Shown here in pieces: positions 35,254 through 46,416 of a DNA stretch of 64,000 nt. The notes beneath the pieces are model-generated. The model saw only the letters and a list, made by a program, of their open reading frames with translations. It did not search any database and had not been told where the DNA came from. The stretch is from Pleomorphovibrio marinus (GTDB lineage: Bacteria > Bacteroidota > Bacteroidia > Cytophagales > Cyclobacteriaceae): the NCBI RefSeq assembly GCF_003347495.1, contig NZ_QCXY01000008.1, forward strand, positions 186,001 through 250,000. Direction: 5' to 3'. Made by a program: the position numbers and the translations under genes. The stretch's first letter is position 1, and each line of letters begins with the position of its first letter.

Positions 35254-35261
35254 TAACTTTG
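35254..35261 (+). promoter_or_regulatory. Candidate -7 element for the M23 peptidase gene
   Basis: TAACTTTG matches TAnnTTTG and lies 99 bases before the M23 start at 35361. It falls inside the alaS leader. No good TTG is found at the usual upstream distance. Confidence 0.4.
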
Positions 35262-35328
35262 CGTTTTGTCACCCGGGACACATAATCCCAATTAATCAGT
35301 TAACCTCAAGGGGGTTTCAAAAGGAATA

Positions 35329-35336
35329 CAAAATTA
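35329..35336 (-). promoter_or_regulatory. Candidate -7 element for alaS
   Basis: On the minus strand the sequence reads TAATTTTG, matching TAnnTTTG, about 125 bases before the alaS start at 35203. A TTG lies 14 bases further upstream, closer than usual. If both this and the plus-strand element at 35254 are used, the two leaders overlap. Confidence 0.4.
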
Positions 35337-35360
35337 GAGGTTTTATCATTCAAATTACAG

Positions 35361-36338
35361 ATGAGTAGAATAAAATATTATTACGATCCCAAGACATGTA
35401 AGTATGAAAGGTATGTGAAGAGTAAGTGGGATATCACCCTCAATGTGCTTGGATTTTTATCTCTATCTTCACTTTTTGCTGTGGGCATTTTGATTGTTTT
35501 TAACATGTATTTTGACAGCCCAAAGGAGCTCCTGCTTAAGCGGGAGAATCAAGAATTGAATTTATATTATGAGTTGCTCGAACAAGAAGTGAGTAAGCTT
35601 AACGCGATGATGGAAGACCTTCAAGAAAGGGACGACAACCTTTACCGGGTAATTTTTGAATCTGAGCCCATCCCTTCCTCGGTAAGAAAAGCGGGGTATG
35701 GAGGTACAGACAGGTTTAAAGAAATAAAGGAAAAAGGATTGAAGCAGGAATACCTCATCGTCTCCACGATGGAAAAGGTAGAATCCCTGAAGAAACAGTT
35801 ATATATACAATCCAGGTCTTATGACGAACTTTCCGAAACGGCCTTAAATAAGGAGGAATACTGGGCATCTATACCGGCCATACAGCCAATTCATAATGAG
35901 GAGCTAAATAGGCTTGCTTCGGGATATGGGATGAGGATACACCCCATATTGAAGGTAAGAAAGATGCACACCGGAGTTGACTTTTCTGCCCCAAAAGGCA
36001 CCCCTATTTATGCAACTGGAGATGGAGTGGTGTCCATGGTCAGAACAGAATTCGGAGGGTATGGTAAGCATATTATGGTTGATCATGGATTTGGGTTTAC
36101 TTCCAGGTACGCGCACATGAATGACTTTAACGTGAAGGCGGGACAAAAAGTGAAGCGTGGGGACCAAATAGGTACCGTGGGCAACACCGGCTCATCCACT
36201 GCCCCTCACGTCCATTATGAAGTTATTAAAGACGGGAAATATGTAAACCCCGTAAATTATTTCTTCAAGGATTTGGAGCCCTCAGAGTTTGATAAGATTT
36301 TGGAACTGGCGTCCAGGGAAAACCAGTCACTATCCTAG
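35361..36338 (+). CDS. M23-family peptidoglycan endopeptidase, membrane-anchored
   Basis: A 325-residue protein with one N-terminal helix (about residues 26-48), a coiled-coil region (about 55-160) and a C-terminal LytM/M23 domain (about 180-300). The zinc ligands fit His203 and Asp207 (H-T-G-V-D) and His285 (H-V-H), with His283 and His252 as further active-site candidates, so it is probably catalytically active. It would cleave or remodel peptidoglycan in the periplasm. A strong terminator follows the gene. Confidence 0.93.
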   Translation: MSRIKYYYDPKTCKYERYVKSKWDITLNVLGFLSLSSLFAVGILIVFNMYFDSPKELLLKRENQELNLYYELLEQEVSKLNAMMEDLQERDDNLYRVIFESEPIPSSVRKAGYGGTDRFKEIKEKGLKQEYLIVSTMEKVESLKKQLYIQSRSYDELSETALNKEEYWASIPAIQPIHNEELNRLASGYGMRIHPILKVRKMHTGVDFSAPKGTPIYATGDGVVSMVRTEFGGYGKHIMVDHGFGFTSRYAHMNDFNVKAGQKVKRGDQIGTVGNTGSSTAPHVHYEVIKDGKYVNPVNYFFKDLEPSEFDKILELASRENQSLS

Positions 36339-36373
36339 AGATTATTATAAGCAATCGTATTCTTTAACATCAC

Positions 36374-36420
36374 AAGCCTTCCAGACCGATATATTATTGG
36401 AGTTCTGGAAGGCTTTTTGT
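36374..36420 (+). terminator. Rho-independent terminator after the M23 gene
   Basis: Arms AAGCCTTCCAGA (36374-36385) and TCTGGAAGGCTT (36404-36415) pair perfectly over 12 bases, followed by TTTTGTG. It separates the M23 gene from the MerR-type regulator. Confidence 0.9.
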
Positions 36421-36469
36421 GTTAATTTTTTTTTATTTTTGATTCAGCAATTTTAAAACCAACCAAGCA

Positions 36470-36826
36470 TTGCCCTACAAGGAGAAAGAAATAGAGAAAA
36501 AGTATTTTTCGATTGGTGAAGTAGCCGAAAAATTCAAAGTGGCCACTTCCCTTATACGCTATTGGGAGGGTGAATTTGACATCATCAAACCCAAAAAGGA
36601 CAAAAAAGGAAACCGCAGGTTTACCAAGGATGATATAGAAAAGATCCAACTTATATATCATTTGGTAAAGGAAAAGGGATACACTTTGCAGGGTGCTCAG
36701 GAAATCATTAAAAATGAGCATTATAGGCTGCAGGATAAGGCCTCTATGATACAGCGGCTTATGGAGATCAAAAGTTTTTTGATAGAAATCAGGAGCAAAT
36801 TAGATGACGAAACCTTTTCAAGATGA
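36470..36826 (+). CDS. MerR-family transcriptional regulator with TTG start
   Basis: A 118-residue protein with an N-terminal MerR winged helix (Y-F-S-I-G-E-V-A-E-K-F...S-L-I-R-Y-W-E near residues 12-33) followed by a helical dimerisation region. No metal-binding cysteines are present, so it is not a classical metal sensor. The only workable start before the domain is TTG at 36470; the frame upstream hits a stop at 36440, and the resulting M-P-Y-K-E-K-E-I-E-K beginning looks like the usual start of Bacteroidota relatives. It overlaps dprA by 23 bases. The target is unknown. Confidence 0.88.
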   Translation: MPYKEKEIEKKYFSIGEVAEKFKVATSLIRYWEGEFDIIKPKKDKKGNRRFTKDDIEKIQLIYHLVKEKGYTLQGAQEIIKNEHYRLQDKASMIQRLMEIKSFLIEIRSKLDDETFSR

Positions 36827-37928
36827 CCTGCTTTATAATGTAGCGCTCAGCCTCATCCCGAAGATTGGCCCGGGAATATTCAAAAATATCATAAGCTACA
36901 GTGGTTCTGCCAAGCAGTTTTTTGAAATGAGCAAGGGGAAAGCAGGCAAAATTCCGGGAATTGGGCCAAAATTATTATCCTACCACGCAGCAAAGCAGGT
37001 ATATTTAAAGCAAGCCGCATCTCTACTCGAAGAAGCAATTAAGCTGGGGACTCAGGTGGTTTCCTTTTGGGACGACGCATTCCCACAGCGCCTGAAAGGC
37101 CTGCCTGACGCTCCGGTGATTTTGTTTACCAAAGGAAATGTTAACCTAAATCCCCATCGTAGTATTGGCATAGTAGGCACGAGAAATGCTACAGCATACG
37201 GAAGGGCAGTAACCAGCAAAATCGTGGAGGACTTGATCCCCTATCAGCCTACTGTGGTCAGTGGCTTAGCCTATGGAGTCGATATTGAAGCTCATAGGGC
37301 AGCATTGAATTTTGGCTTGCCTACCCTTGCTGTTTTGGGCACCCCTATAGACAAAATTTACCCTTCCCTCCATAAGCCCATCGCAAATCAGATGCTGAAT
37401 GATGGCGGACTGGTTTCGGAATATCGATCAGATGCACCGTTAAACCCATCCAATTTTCCCCAACGAAACAGGATAATCGCAGGTATGTCAGACGCACTCA
37501 TAGTGGTAGAGGCAGCAAAAAAAGGGGGAGCCCTTATCACCGCGGAAATTGCCTATAGTTATAACAGGGAGGTGTTTGCAGTACCCGGTAATTTACAAAG
37601 CATTTATAGTGAAGGCTGTAATAACCTGATTAGGAGTATGAAAGCCAGTATCTATATGGGTCCAAAAGAACTTGAAGAATCCCTGTCTTGGCATGGGAAG
37701 GGCAATTCTCAAGAAGCAACATCACCCGCCAAATTCGACCTGGATAGCTTAGAGCATTCCGAACGGGGGATCGTGCAAGTACTTTTGGATCATGGGGCAA
37801 TGGAAATTGACAGGTTGAGCTGGGAAACCTCCTTGCCCATTTCTGCTTTGGCCGCAAGGTTATTGAATTTGGAATTTCAGGGGATCATTAAATCATTACC
37901 CGGTAAAAAATACACCATGCTGGATTAA
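36804..37928 (+). CDS. dprA: DNA-processing protein DprA
   Basis: A 374-residue DprA/Smf protein that loads RecA on incoming single-stranded DNA in natural transformation. A helical N-terminal region (about residues 1-75) is followed by the Rossmann-like domain with G-I-V-G-T-R-N-A-T-A-Y-G, V-S-G-L-A-Y-G-V-D-I-E-A-H, F-P-Q-R-N-R-I-I-A-G-M-S and G-A-L-I-T-A, then a C-terminal winged-helix domain from about 310. It overlaps the MerR gene and converges with the HMG-CoA lyase gene, sharing four bases with it. Confidence 0.94.
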   Translation: MTKPFQDDLLYNVALSLIPKIGPGIFKNIISYSGSAKQFFEMSKGKAGKIPGIGPKLLSYHAAKQVYLKQAASLLEEAIKLGTQVVSFWDDAFPQRLKGLPDAPVILFTKGNVNLNPHRSIGIVGTRNATAYGRAVTSKIVEDLIPYQPTVVSGLAYGVDIEAHRAALNFGLPTLAVLGTPIDKIYPSLHKPIANQMLNDGGLVSEYRSDAPLNPSNFPQRNRIIAGMSDALIVVEAAKKGGALITAEIAYSYNREVFAVPGNLQSIYSEGCNNLIRSMKASIYMGPKELEESLSWHGKGNSQEATSPAKFDLDSLEHSERGIVQVLLDHGAMEIDRLSWETSLPISALAARLLNLEFQGIIKSLPGKKYTMLD

Positions 37929-38797
37929 TGGCAGTTATTGTCAATTTCAAAAATGGGGATTGCCAGTTCCTTGCTTTTTGCGAGGGCACCCTTATCTATC
38001 TTTAGTGGGTGGTTATGGTTTTCAAGAAGGCGGATAATCAGCTCTGTGGGTGTATTCCCCACTAATTCGTCTATGGCCATGGGACAACCTCCCGCTCCAT
38101 TAACTACGCCATCGAACCTTCTGCAGCCTGCCTCATAGGCTGCCAAAAGTTTTTCCATGCAGTTTTCAGGTCTGCTATGCAAGTGTACCCCAAATTCCAC
38201 GTTGGAGAATTGGGAGATGTTTGGGGTAATTACATCCTTTATGTCTTTGGGGCCGGCAATTCCAACGGTGTCGGCAAAGGAAATGATGGAAATGCCATTT
38301 GAAACCAAGTCTGCAACGAATCCTTGTACCATATCTGGGTGATAGGCGTCCTCGTAGGGATTTCCAAAACCCATACTCAAATAAACCACCAAGTCTTTCT
38401 CTTTTTTCATGCAAATTTCATGAATTTCATACATTTCGGATTTGGCCTTTTCTATGCTTTTATTGGTGTTTCTAAGCTGAAAGGTTTCTGAAAGGGAGAG
38501 AGGAAAACCTAAATAATGGATTTGAGGAAACTTACCAGCTTCTAGGGCCCCTCGGGTGTTTGCTACTATGGCCAATAATTTAGAGGAGGAGTCTTCGAGT
38601 TCCAAGCCTTCCAGGACTTCTACCGTATCCTTCATCTGAGGGATCGCCTTTGGGCTCACAAAAGAACCAAAATCAAGCGTGTCAAAACCTACTTTCAACA
38701 ATTGGTTTATCCAAGCTATTTTTTGGTGGGTGGAGACAAACCTCCCTAGGCCTTGTAAGGCATCCCGAGGACATTCAATAATCTTGGCGGTGCGCAT
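37925..38797 (-). CDS. mvaB: Hydroxymethylglutaryl-CoA lyase
   Basis: A 290-residue TIM-barrel enzyme that splits HMG-CoA to acetyl-CoA and acetoacetate, a late step of leucine breakdown. Family marks are I-I-E-C-P-R-D-A-L-Q-G at residues 6-16 (Arg and Asp of the active site), V-H-L-H-S-R metal ligands near 209-214, and the signature G-A-G-G-C-P-M-A near 240-247 with the catalytic Cys. The end overlaps dprA in a convergent arrangement. No other leucine catabolism gene is nearby. Confidence 0.92.
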   Translation of the reverse strand: MRTAKIIECPRDALQGLGRFVSTHQKIAWINQLLKVGFDTLDFGSFVSPKAIPQMKDTVEVLEGLELEDSSSKLLAIVANTRGALEAGKFPQIHYLGFPLSLSETFQLRNTNKSIEKAKSEMYEIHEICMKKEKDLVVYLSMGFGNPYEDAYHPDMVQGFVADLVSNGISIISFADTVGIAGPKDIKDVITPNISQFSNVEFGVHLHSRPENCMEKLLAAYEAGCRRFDGVVNGAGGCPMAIDELVGNTPTELIIRLLENHNHPLKIDKGALAKSKELAIPIFEIDNNCH

Positions 38798-39121
38798 TTG
38801 TTGCTTGTTTATTCTGATTTACGTAAGCAGTGTATTGGGAGTTATTGCAGAGGCTGCTTAGGGTTGGTTTTTTTACAGAAAGTGATCAAAATCACCATTT
38901 TTTTTCCTGCTTCTAGAGATTGATGACAATTTGAGAGGTATTCTGATAATTCGTTAAATACCTACATATATAGCAATAAAAAAATCACAATAGCAGTTTT
39001 GGGTGATTTACTTCCCAATATCAAAATTAAATTTGTTAACATTTTTTAACATTTTGACCATTTACAATTTTTCTCCTGTTATTTAGTTTTGAACCGTGTA
39101 CAATTAAGATACTAAAAGATT
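38798..39121. other. AT-rich intergenic region with promoter
   Basis: A 324-base gap between the divergent HMG-CoA lyase and NEW3 genes. It is AT-rich with a direct repeat AACATTTTTTAACATTTTG near 39039-39057. A -7 element lies near the right end (separate entry). No gene or RNA was recognised. Confidence 0.6.
39084..39091 (+). promoter_or_regulatory. Candidate -7 element for the NEW3-ABC operon
   Basis: TAGTTTTG matches TAnnTTTG and lies 31 bases before the ATG at 39122. A TTTTG is found 27 bases upstream of it, somewhat far for the second element. Confidence 0.5.
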
Positions 39122-40285
39122 ATGAAAGGTTTTTTACTGTCAGTCCGTACAAAAATGCTCTTTGTAGCTATGGCCCACTTCATGTGGATGATGACGTTCG
39201 GTGGCCACTCAGTATTTGCCAATACTGTGGCTTTATACACCCCTTATCCTGAAATAACCGTACCACCTGGGGAATCGATTGATTACAGTGTGGACGTTAT
39301 CAACAATTCAGGTTCTATCAAGAATGTAGGGGTTTCGCTTTCGGGTGTTCCCGATGGATGGGAGCATTCCCTAAAATCTGGGGGATGGACTATTGGAAAG
39401 GTAGCAGTGATGCCCGGGGAGAAGAAAACCTTGTCCCTAAAAGTGGATGTCCCACATCAGGTAGAAAAAGGGGTTTATAAATTCCAGGTGGTGGCTCAGG
39501 GTTTAACGTCACTTCCCCTTGTTGTTACCGTTTCCGAGACCGGCACCTTTAAGTCGGAGTTTACCAGTACCCAGCCTAATGTAGAAGGGCATTCCAACGC
39601 TACTTTTTCCTACAATGCAAAGCTGAGAAACATGACTTCAGAGCCACAGTTTTATGCATTGAGGTCTGATGCACCCAGGGGTTGGAATGTAAGTTTCCGT
39701 GCCAATGGCAAGCAGGTGAGTTCCGTAAATGTGGAAGCCAACCAGACCTTGGATGTGGCAGTGGAGGTTTCTCCCCCCAAAAAAATTAAAGCCGGCAACT
39801 ATAAAATTCCCATACAGGCAGTAACCAGGTCCACTTCTGCGGACCTAGAACTGGAGGCAGCCGTGAAAGGGAACTATGAAATAGAATTGACTACACCTAC
39901 AGGCTTGTTAAGTACCAACGTGACCGCCGGAGGGAAAAAGCGGCTGGAATTATTGGTGAAGAATAACGGGTCCTCAACCGTGAATGACATTAAGTTGGAC
40001 AAAAGAGCCCCGGTGGACTGGGATGTGGTTTTTGAGCCAAATGAGATCAAGTCGCTTGAACCTGGGGAAAATGCCAAAGTGTATGCTACCATACAAGCTT
40101 CAAAAAAAGCAATAGCTGGTGATTATATGGCTACCCTTGAAGCAAATAACCCTGATGTGTCGGAGAAAGCCGCATTCCGAGTCTCCGTAAAAACCCCTGT
40201 GGTTTGGGGATGGCTAGGCATCATGCTTATTTTAGGGGTTTTTGGTGGTGTTTTCCAGTTGTTCAAAAAATACGGAAGGAGGTAG
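39122..40285 (+). CDS. NEW3-domain exported membrane protein
   Basis: A 387-residue protein with a signal peptide (about residues 1-35), three tandem Ig-like segments of about 100 residues and one C-terminal helix (W-G-W-L-G-I-M-L-I-L-G-V-F, about 362-380). The repeats carry P-P-G-E-S and N-x-G-S-x-K-N-V type strands found in the NEW3 (NPCBM-associated) domain. It would sit in the membrane with its domains outside. It is the first gene of a three-gene operon with an ABC ATPase and an ABC-2 permease, so it is probably the extracytoplasmic partner of that exporter. Confidence 0.82.
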   Translation: MKGFLLSVRTKMLFVAMAHFMWMMTFGGHSVFANTVALYTPYPEITVPPGESIDYSVDVINNSGSIKNVGVSLSGVPDGWEHSLKSGGWTIGKVAVMPGEKKTLSLKVDVPHQVEKGVYKFQVVAQGLTSLPLVVTVSETGTFKSEFTSTQPNVEGHSNATFSYNAKLRNMTSEPQFYALRSDAPRGWNVSFRANGKQVSSVNVEANQTLDVAVEVSPPKKIKAGNYKIPIQAVTRSTSADLELEAAVKGNYEIELTTPTGLLSTNVTAGGKKRLELLVKNNGSSTVNDIKLDKRAPVDWDVVFEPNEIKSLEPGENAKVYATIQASKKAIAGDYMATLEANNPDVSEKAAFRVSVKTPVVWGWLGIMLILGVFGGVFQLFKKYGRR

Positions 40286-40288
40286 GTC

Positions 40289-41266
40289 TTGGAGCAGGTT
40301 ATCGAACTAGTAAACCTTACTAAGCAGTACGGAGAATTTAAGGCAGTGGATAACCTCAGCCTCAGCATTCAGAAAGGAGAGGTTTTTGGGTTGCTGGGTC
40401 CCAATGGTGCTGGTAAATCCACTACCATCCTCATGATGCTCGGGCTTACTGAGCCAAGCTCTGGTTCCGTAAAGGTATGTGGGCTTGATGCCACCAAACA
40501 GCCGGTAGAGGTGAAACGAAAGGTGGGGTACCTTCCGGAAGACGTGGGGTTTTATGATGAGTTGAGCGGGTTTGAAAATTTGCTTTTCACTGCTAGACTA
40601 AACGGGCAAAGTGATAAGCTTGCTTACGGAAAGACCTCAGAACTGTTAAATAAAGTAGGCTTGGGACCCCATGCCGAAAAAAAAGTCAGCAAATATTCCA
40701 GGGGCATGCGCCAAAGGTTGGGATTGGCGGATGTGCTGGTAAAGGATCCAGAGGTGATCATATTGGATGAACCTACACTGGGTATTGACCCCAAGGGAGT
40801 AAAGGAGCTTTTGGAGTTGATTGTCCGGCTAAGCAAGGAAAAAGGCCTTACCGTATTGCTTTCCTCTCATCATCTCCACCAGGTACAACAAATCTGTACC
40901 CGGGTAGGGCTCTTTGTTAGTGGGAAGTTAATTGCATCCGGCGACGTAGAGTCCCTGTCTTCACAACTGATTTCCAAACATCCCTTCCTAATTGAGGCAC
41001 GGGTTGGCGGCATCCAGGAAGAAGTCGATAACGATAAGCTAAAAGAGAAGTTAAATCTGGTTCCGGGGGTGAAAGAAATCAATTTGTTGGCTGAGGGCTT
41101 ACTTCATATCGGCTGCTCAATGGATCGAACCTCTGAGATTGCTCAGGCCATAGTGGCATCTGGAGCGCAGTTAACTCACCTCAGCAAGAAAACCTACGGG
41201 TTGGATGATATTTATCAACGTTACTTTGAAAATACTACATCCCATGAAGTTCATCAATCAAGCTAA
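40289..41266 (+). CDS. ABC exporter ATP-binding protein with TTG start
   Basis: A 325-residue ATPase. Walker A G-P-N-G-A-G-K-S-T is at about residues 41-49, the signature Y-S-R-G-M-R-Q-R near 133-140, Walker B V-I-I-L-D-E-P-T and the H-loop S-S-H-H-L follow. The C-terminal 90 residues form the extension typical of ABC-2 type exporter ATPases. Translation starts at TTG 40289; a strong AAGGAGG (40276-40282) ends six bases upstream, unusual in this window where such sites are rare. It overlaps the permease gene. Confidence 0.9.
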   Translation: MEQVIELVNLTKQYGEFKAVDNLSLSIQKGEVFGLLGPNGAGKSTTILMMLGLTEPSSGSVKVCGLDATKQPVEVKRKVGYLPEDVGFYDELSGFENLLFTARLNGQSDKLAYGKTSELLNKVGLGPHAEKKVSKYSRGMRQRLGLADVLVKDPEVIILDEPTLGIDPKGVKELLELIVRLSKEKGLTVLLSSHHLHQVQQICTRVGLFVSGKLIASGDVESLSSQLISKHPFLIEARVGGIQEEVDNDKLKEKLNLVPGVKEINLLAEGLLHIGCSMDRTSEIAQAIVASGAQLTHLSKKTYGLDDIYQRYFENTTSHEVHQSS

Positions 41267-42299
41267 AATGTATATGTCAGGGATGAGTATTCCATCCCTG
41301 ACTTTACCAAATACCAAGGCAACCACAAAAGCCGAAAAGCTATCTACCAAAGTACCTCATCCGTTTTGGGTGATTGTGAATAAGGAGGTGGTTGACCATA
41401 TTAGGAGCTGGAGATTGGTCATACTGGTGGCTATCATTACGATAGCCTGTGCGGGTTCTCTAATTACTGGACTCATGCACTTTAAAGACTCGATATCAGC
41501 AAACGACCCTGAGGGTAGCTTTTTTTTCCTGAAGCTGTTCTCCGCATCGGGCTCGGGATTGCCCTCCTTTGTGGTTTTTATCAGTTTTCTGGGTCCACTG
41601 TTGGGTATAGGATTGGGTTTTGATGCCATCAACTCCGAGCAAACCAGAGGGACAATGGCTAGGGTGCTGTCACAACCCATTTACAGGGACCAGTGGATCA
41701 ATGCGAAATTCACTGGAGGCCTTTTGGTAATTTCGGTTCTATTCACAGGGCTTACCTTGATATTCATGAGCATTGGCATTCTCAAGATCGGTATTCCCCC
41801 TACTCCCGAAGAGTTTCTCAGGATACTGATATTCACCTTTGTCACCATTTGCTACGTGGGGTTTTGGTTAAATTTGTCCATCCTTTTTTCGGTCAAATTC
41901 AAGCAAGCTGCCACCTCTGCGCTTTGTACCATTGCGGTTTGGTTGTTTTTTACCGTGTTTTATGGCATTATCGTGAACTTTATTGCCAATGCTACCGCTC
42001 CTGGCCAGTTTGCCTCCCCAGATCAAATCATTCGGTACCAACAATTCATCACGAATTTGATGCGTATTGTGCCTAGTCAACTATATAGTGATGCCACTAC
42101 CACACTGCTTATGCCTTCTGTAAGGAGTCTGGGACCACTGACTTCCGAACAAGTAGTGGGTACCGTGCCTAGTCCCCTTCCTTTGGGGCAGAGCCTCTTA
42201 TTGGTTTGGGCGCAATTGACAGGCTTGATTTTGGCAACTGTTTCCTGCTTTGCCTTGGCTTATTATTCCTTTATGCGTAGGGAAGTGAGATCCAGGTGA
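41244..42299 (+). CDS. ABC-2 type permease
   Basis: A protein of about 351 residues with one helix near residue 60 and a block of five to six more from about 105 to the end, as expected for an ABC-2 exporter permease. The first extracytoplasmic loop carries a charged, Gly/Phe-rich stretch. The frame is open from 41205; ATG 41244 is preferred because it shortens the overlap with the ATPase to 23 bases, while ATG 41268 remains possible. With the ATPase and the NEW3 protein it forms a complete exporter of unknown substrate. A terminator follows. Confidence 0.85.
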   Translation: MKFINQAKMYMSGMSIPSLTLPNTKATTKAEKLSTKVPHPFWVIVNKEVVDHIRSWRLVILVAIITIACAGSLITGLMHFKDSISANDPEGSFFFLKLFSASGSGLPSFVVFISFLGPLLGIGLGFDAINSEQTRGTMARVLSQPIYRDQWINAKFTGGLLVISVLFTGLTLIFMSIGILKIGIPPTPEEFLRILIFTFVTICYVGFWLNLSILFSVKFKQAATSALCTIAVWLFFTVFYGIIVNFIANATAPGQFASPDQIIRYQQFITNLMRIVPSQLYSDATTTLLMPSVRSLGPLTSEQVVGTVPSPLPLGQSLLLVWAQLTGLILATVSCFALAYYSFMRREVRSR

Positions 42300-42324
42300 T
42301 TTGCATGCAAGCATAGTTGCTTTT

Positions 42325-42353
42325 AAGGGAGTCATTCTAGGACTCCCTTTTCT
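42325..42353 (+). terminator. Terminator after the NEW3-ABC operon
   Basis: Arms AAGGGAGTC (42325-42333) and GACTCCCTT (42341-42349) pair perfectly over nine bases, followed by TTCTGTTTT on the plus strand. Confidence 0.8.
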
Positions 42354-42392
42354 GTTTTAATCTAAAATCAGAGGGGTTCATTTTATCCATAA

Positions 42393-42417
42393 AATGGGTG
42401 ACTCCTAAGAGCCACCC
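42393..42417 (-). terminator. Probable terminator after katG
   Basis: On the minus strand GGGTGGCTC (42417-42409) and GAGTCACCC (42404-42396) form a stem with one mismatch, followed by ATTTTAT. It lies 22 bases past the katG stop. Confidence 0.65.
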
Positions 42418-42438
42418 ACTAAATAAAACTATCAATTA

Positions 42439-45237
<2,799 letters not shown>

Positions 45238-46416
45238 TCATAAACTAGCGCCTAACTCAGCAGAATTGAGTGTACTCTCATATATTGCAATTATCTGAGG
45301 ATAATTGATTTCGCAAGAGAAATTTTTCTCAAAAGAGTCCCTTGCATTCCTCCTCATATTTTTTTGAGCTTCCAAATTCTGTTCAAGCTCACAAATTGCA
45401 TCCATTAAACTATCACAATTTCCTGGTTCAAAAAACAAACCATTGACCCCGGGGTTGATTAACTCATTCATAGAACCAATCTTTGACGCAATTACGGGAG
45501 TTGCACATGAAAAAGCTTCAATCACGGTCATTCCAAATGTTTCGTACCAAATGGATGGGAAGATTAGGGCTTTAGCATTTTTAAGCAAACCAATTACTTC
45601 ATCGTGGGGTTTATTCCCAACAAAATTAATATTATCCTTTGCTAAAGAGATATCCCTGGTTTTTTTATCTTTTGGCCCGGATCCCACAATTATAAGTTCT
45701 TTATCCATTTTTGAAAAAGCATCCAACATCACATCTACTCCTTTTTCCTCACTCAACCTTCCAATAAATATATAGTATTCGTCTTTTATAAGATTAAATC
45801 CTTTGTCTTCTACAAAGTTTGGTTTAACCACAAATTTCTTTTCATCAATTTTTAAAGTTGACCTTTTAAATATATCCTTTGAAAAATGAGTTAAAAAGAT
45901 GTATTTGTCAATTCTATTCCAAGTACCTATAGATTTATTAAATGTTAAATTTAATGCCAATGCCAGAGTTTGATATGTAGAGTTTCGGTATACCTTTTTT
46001 CTAACTGCTGTAAGAGGGAAGTATTCTTTTAGGCTATCCTCGAAAATCTTTCCTTCATGTAATAATGTACCACTCGGGCAAATAAGACGGAAATTATGGA
46101 GTGTTAAAATAACTGGTATTCTACAAAATTTGGCTGCATAAATAACGGAAGGCGAAGCTTTGAAAAACATATTGTGTATGTGCAATACATCAGGATTCTC
46201 TTTTTTCATCGTCTTTATTATCTTAATAAAAGAATGTATTGAAAAAAAAGAATTGAAAAAGGAACTGAATTTTTGATAACCTTTTATTAAATTATTATCA
46301 AATACCATAGTAATTACCTGATGGCCATGATTTGAGAGCATTCTGGCTTCTGCTTCAAAAACAATGTCTTCTCCACCTTTTTGTTGGTATTTATTATGGA
46401 CTAATAAAATTTTCAC
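45238..46416 (-). CDS. Glycosyltransferase family 4
   Basis: A 392-residue GT-B fold enzyme, probably in surface polysaccharide or glycan synthesis. The N-terminal K-G-G-E (residues 13-16) resembles the acceptor-side glycine motif of GT4. The C-terminal half has F-I-G-R-L-S-E-E-K-G-V and the E-x7-E motif in W-Y-E-T-F-G-M-T-V-I-E-A-F. It overlaps the GT2-like gene at one base (46416). The gene is AT-rich compared with the respiratory and housekeeping genes, as is common for horizontally exchanged glycan genes. Substrate not assigned. Confidence 0.9.
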   Translation of the reverse strand: MKILLVHNKYQQKGGEDIVFEAEARMLSNHGHQVITMVFDNNLIKGYQKFSSFFNSFFSIHSFIKIIKTMKKENPDVLHIHNMFFKASPSVIYAAKFCRIPVILTLHNFRLICPSGTLLHEGKIFEDSLKEYFPLTAVRKKVYRNSTYQTLALALNLTFNKSIGTWNRIDKYIFLTHFSKDIFKRSTLKIDEKKFVVKPNFVEDKGFNLIKDEYYIFIGRLSEEKGVDVMLDAFSKMDKELIIVGSGPKDKKTRDISLAKDNINFVGNKPHDEVIGLLKNAKALIFPSIWYETFGMTVIEAFSCATPVIASKIGSMNELINPGVNGLFFEPGNCDSLMDAICELEQNLEAQKNMRRNARDSFEKNFSCEINYPQIIAIYESTLNSAELGASL

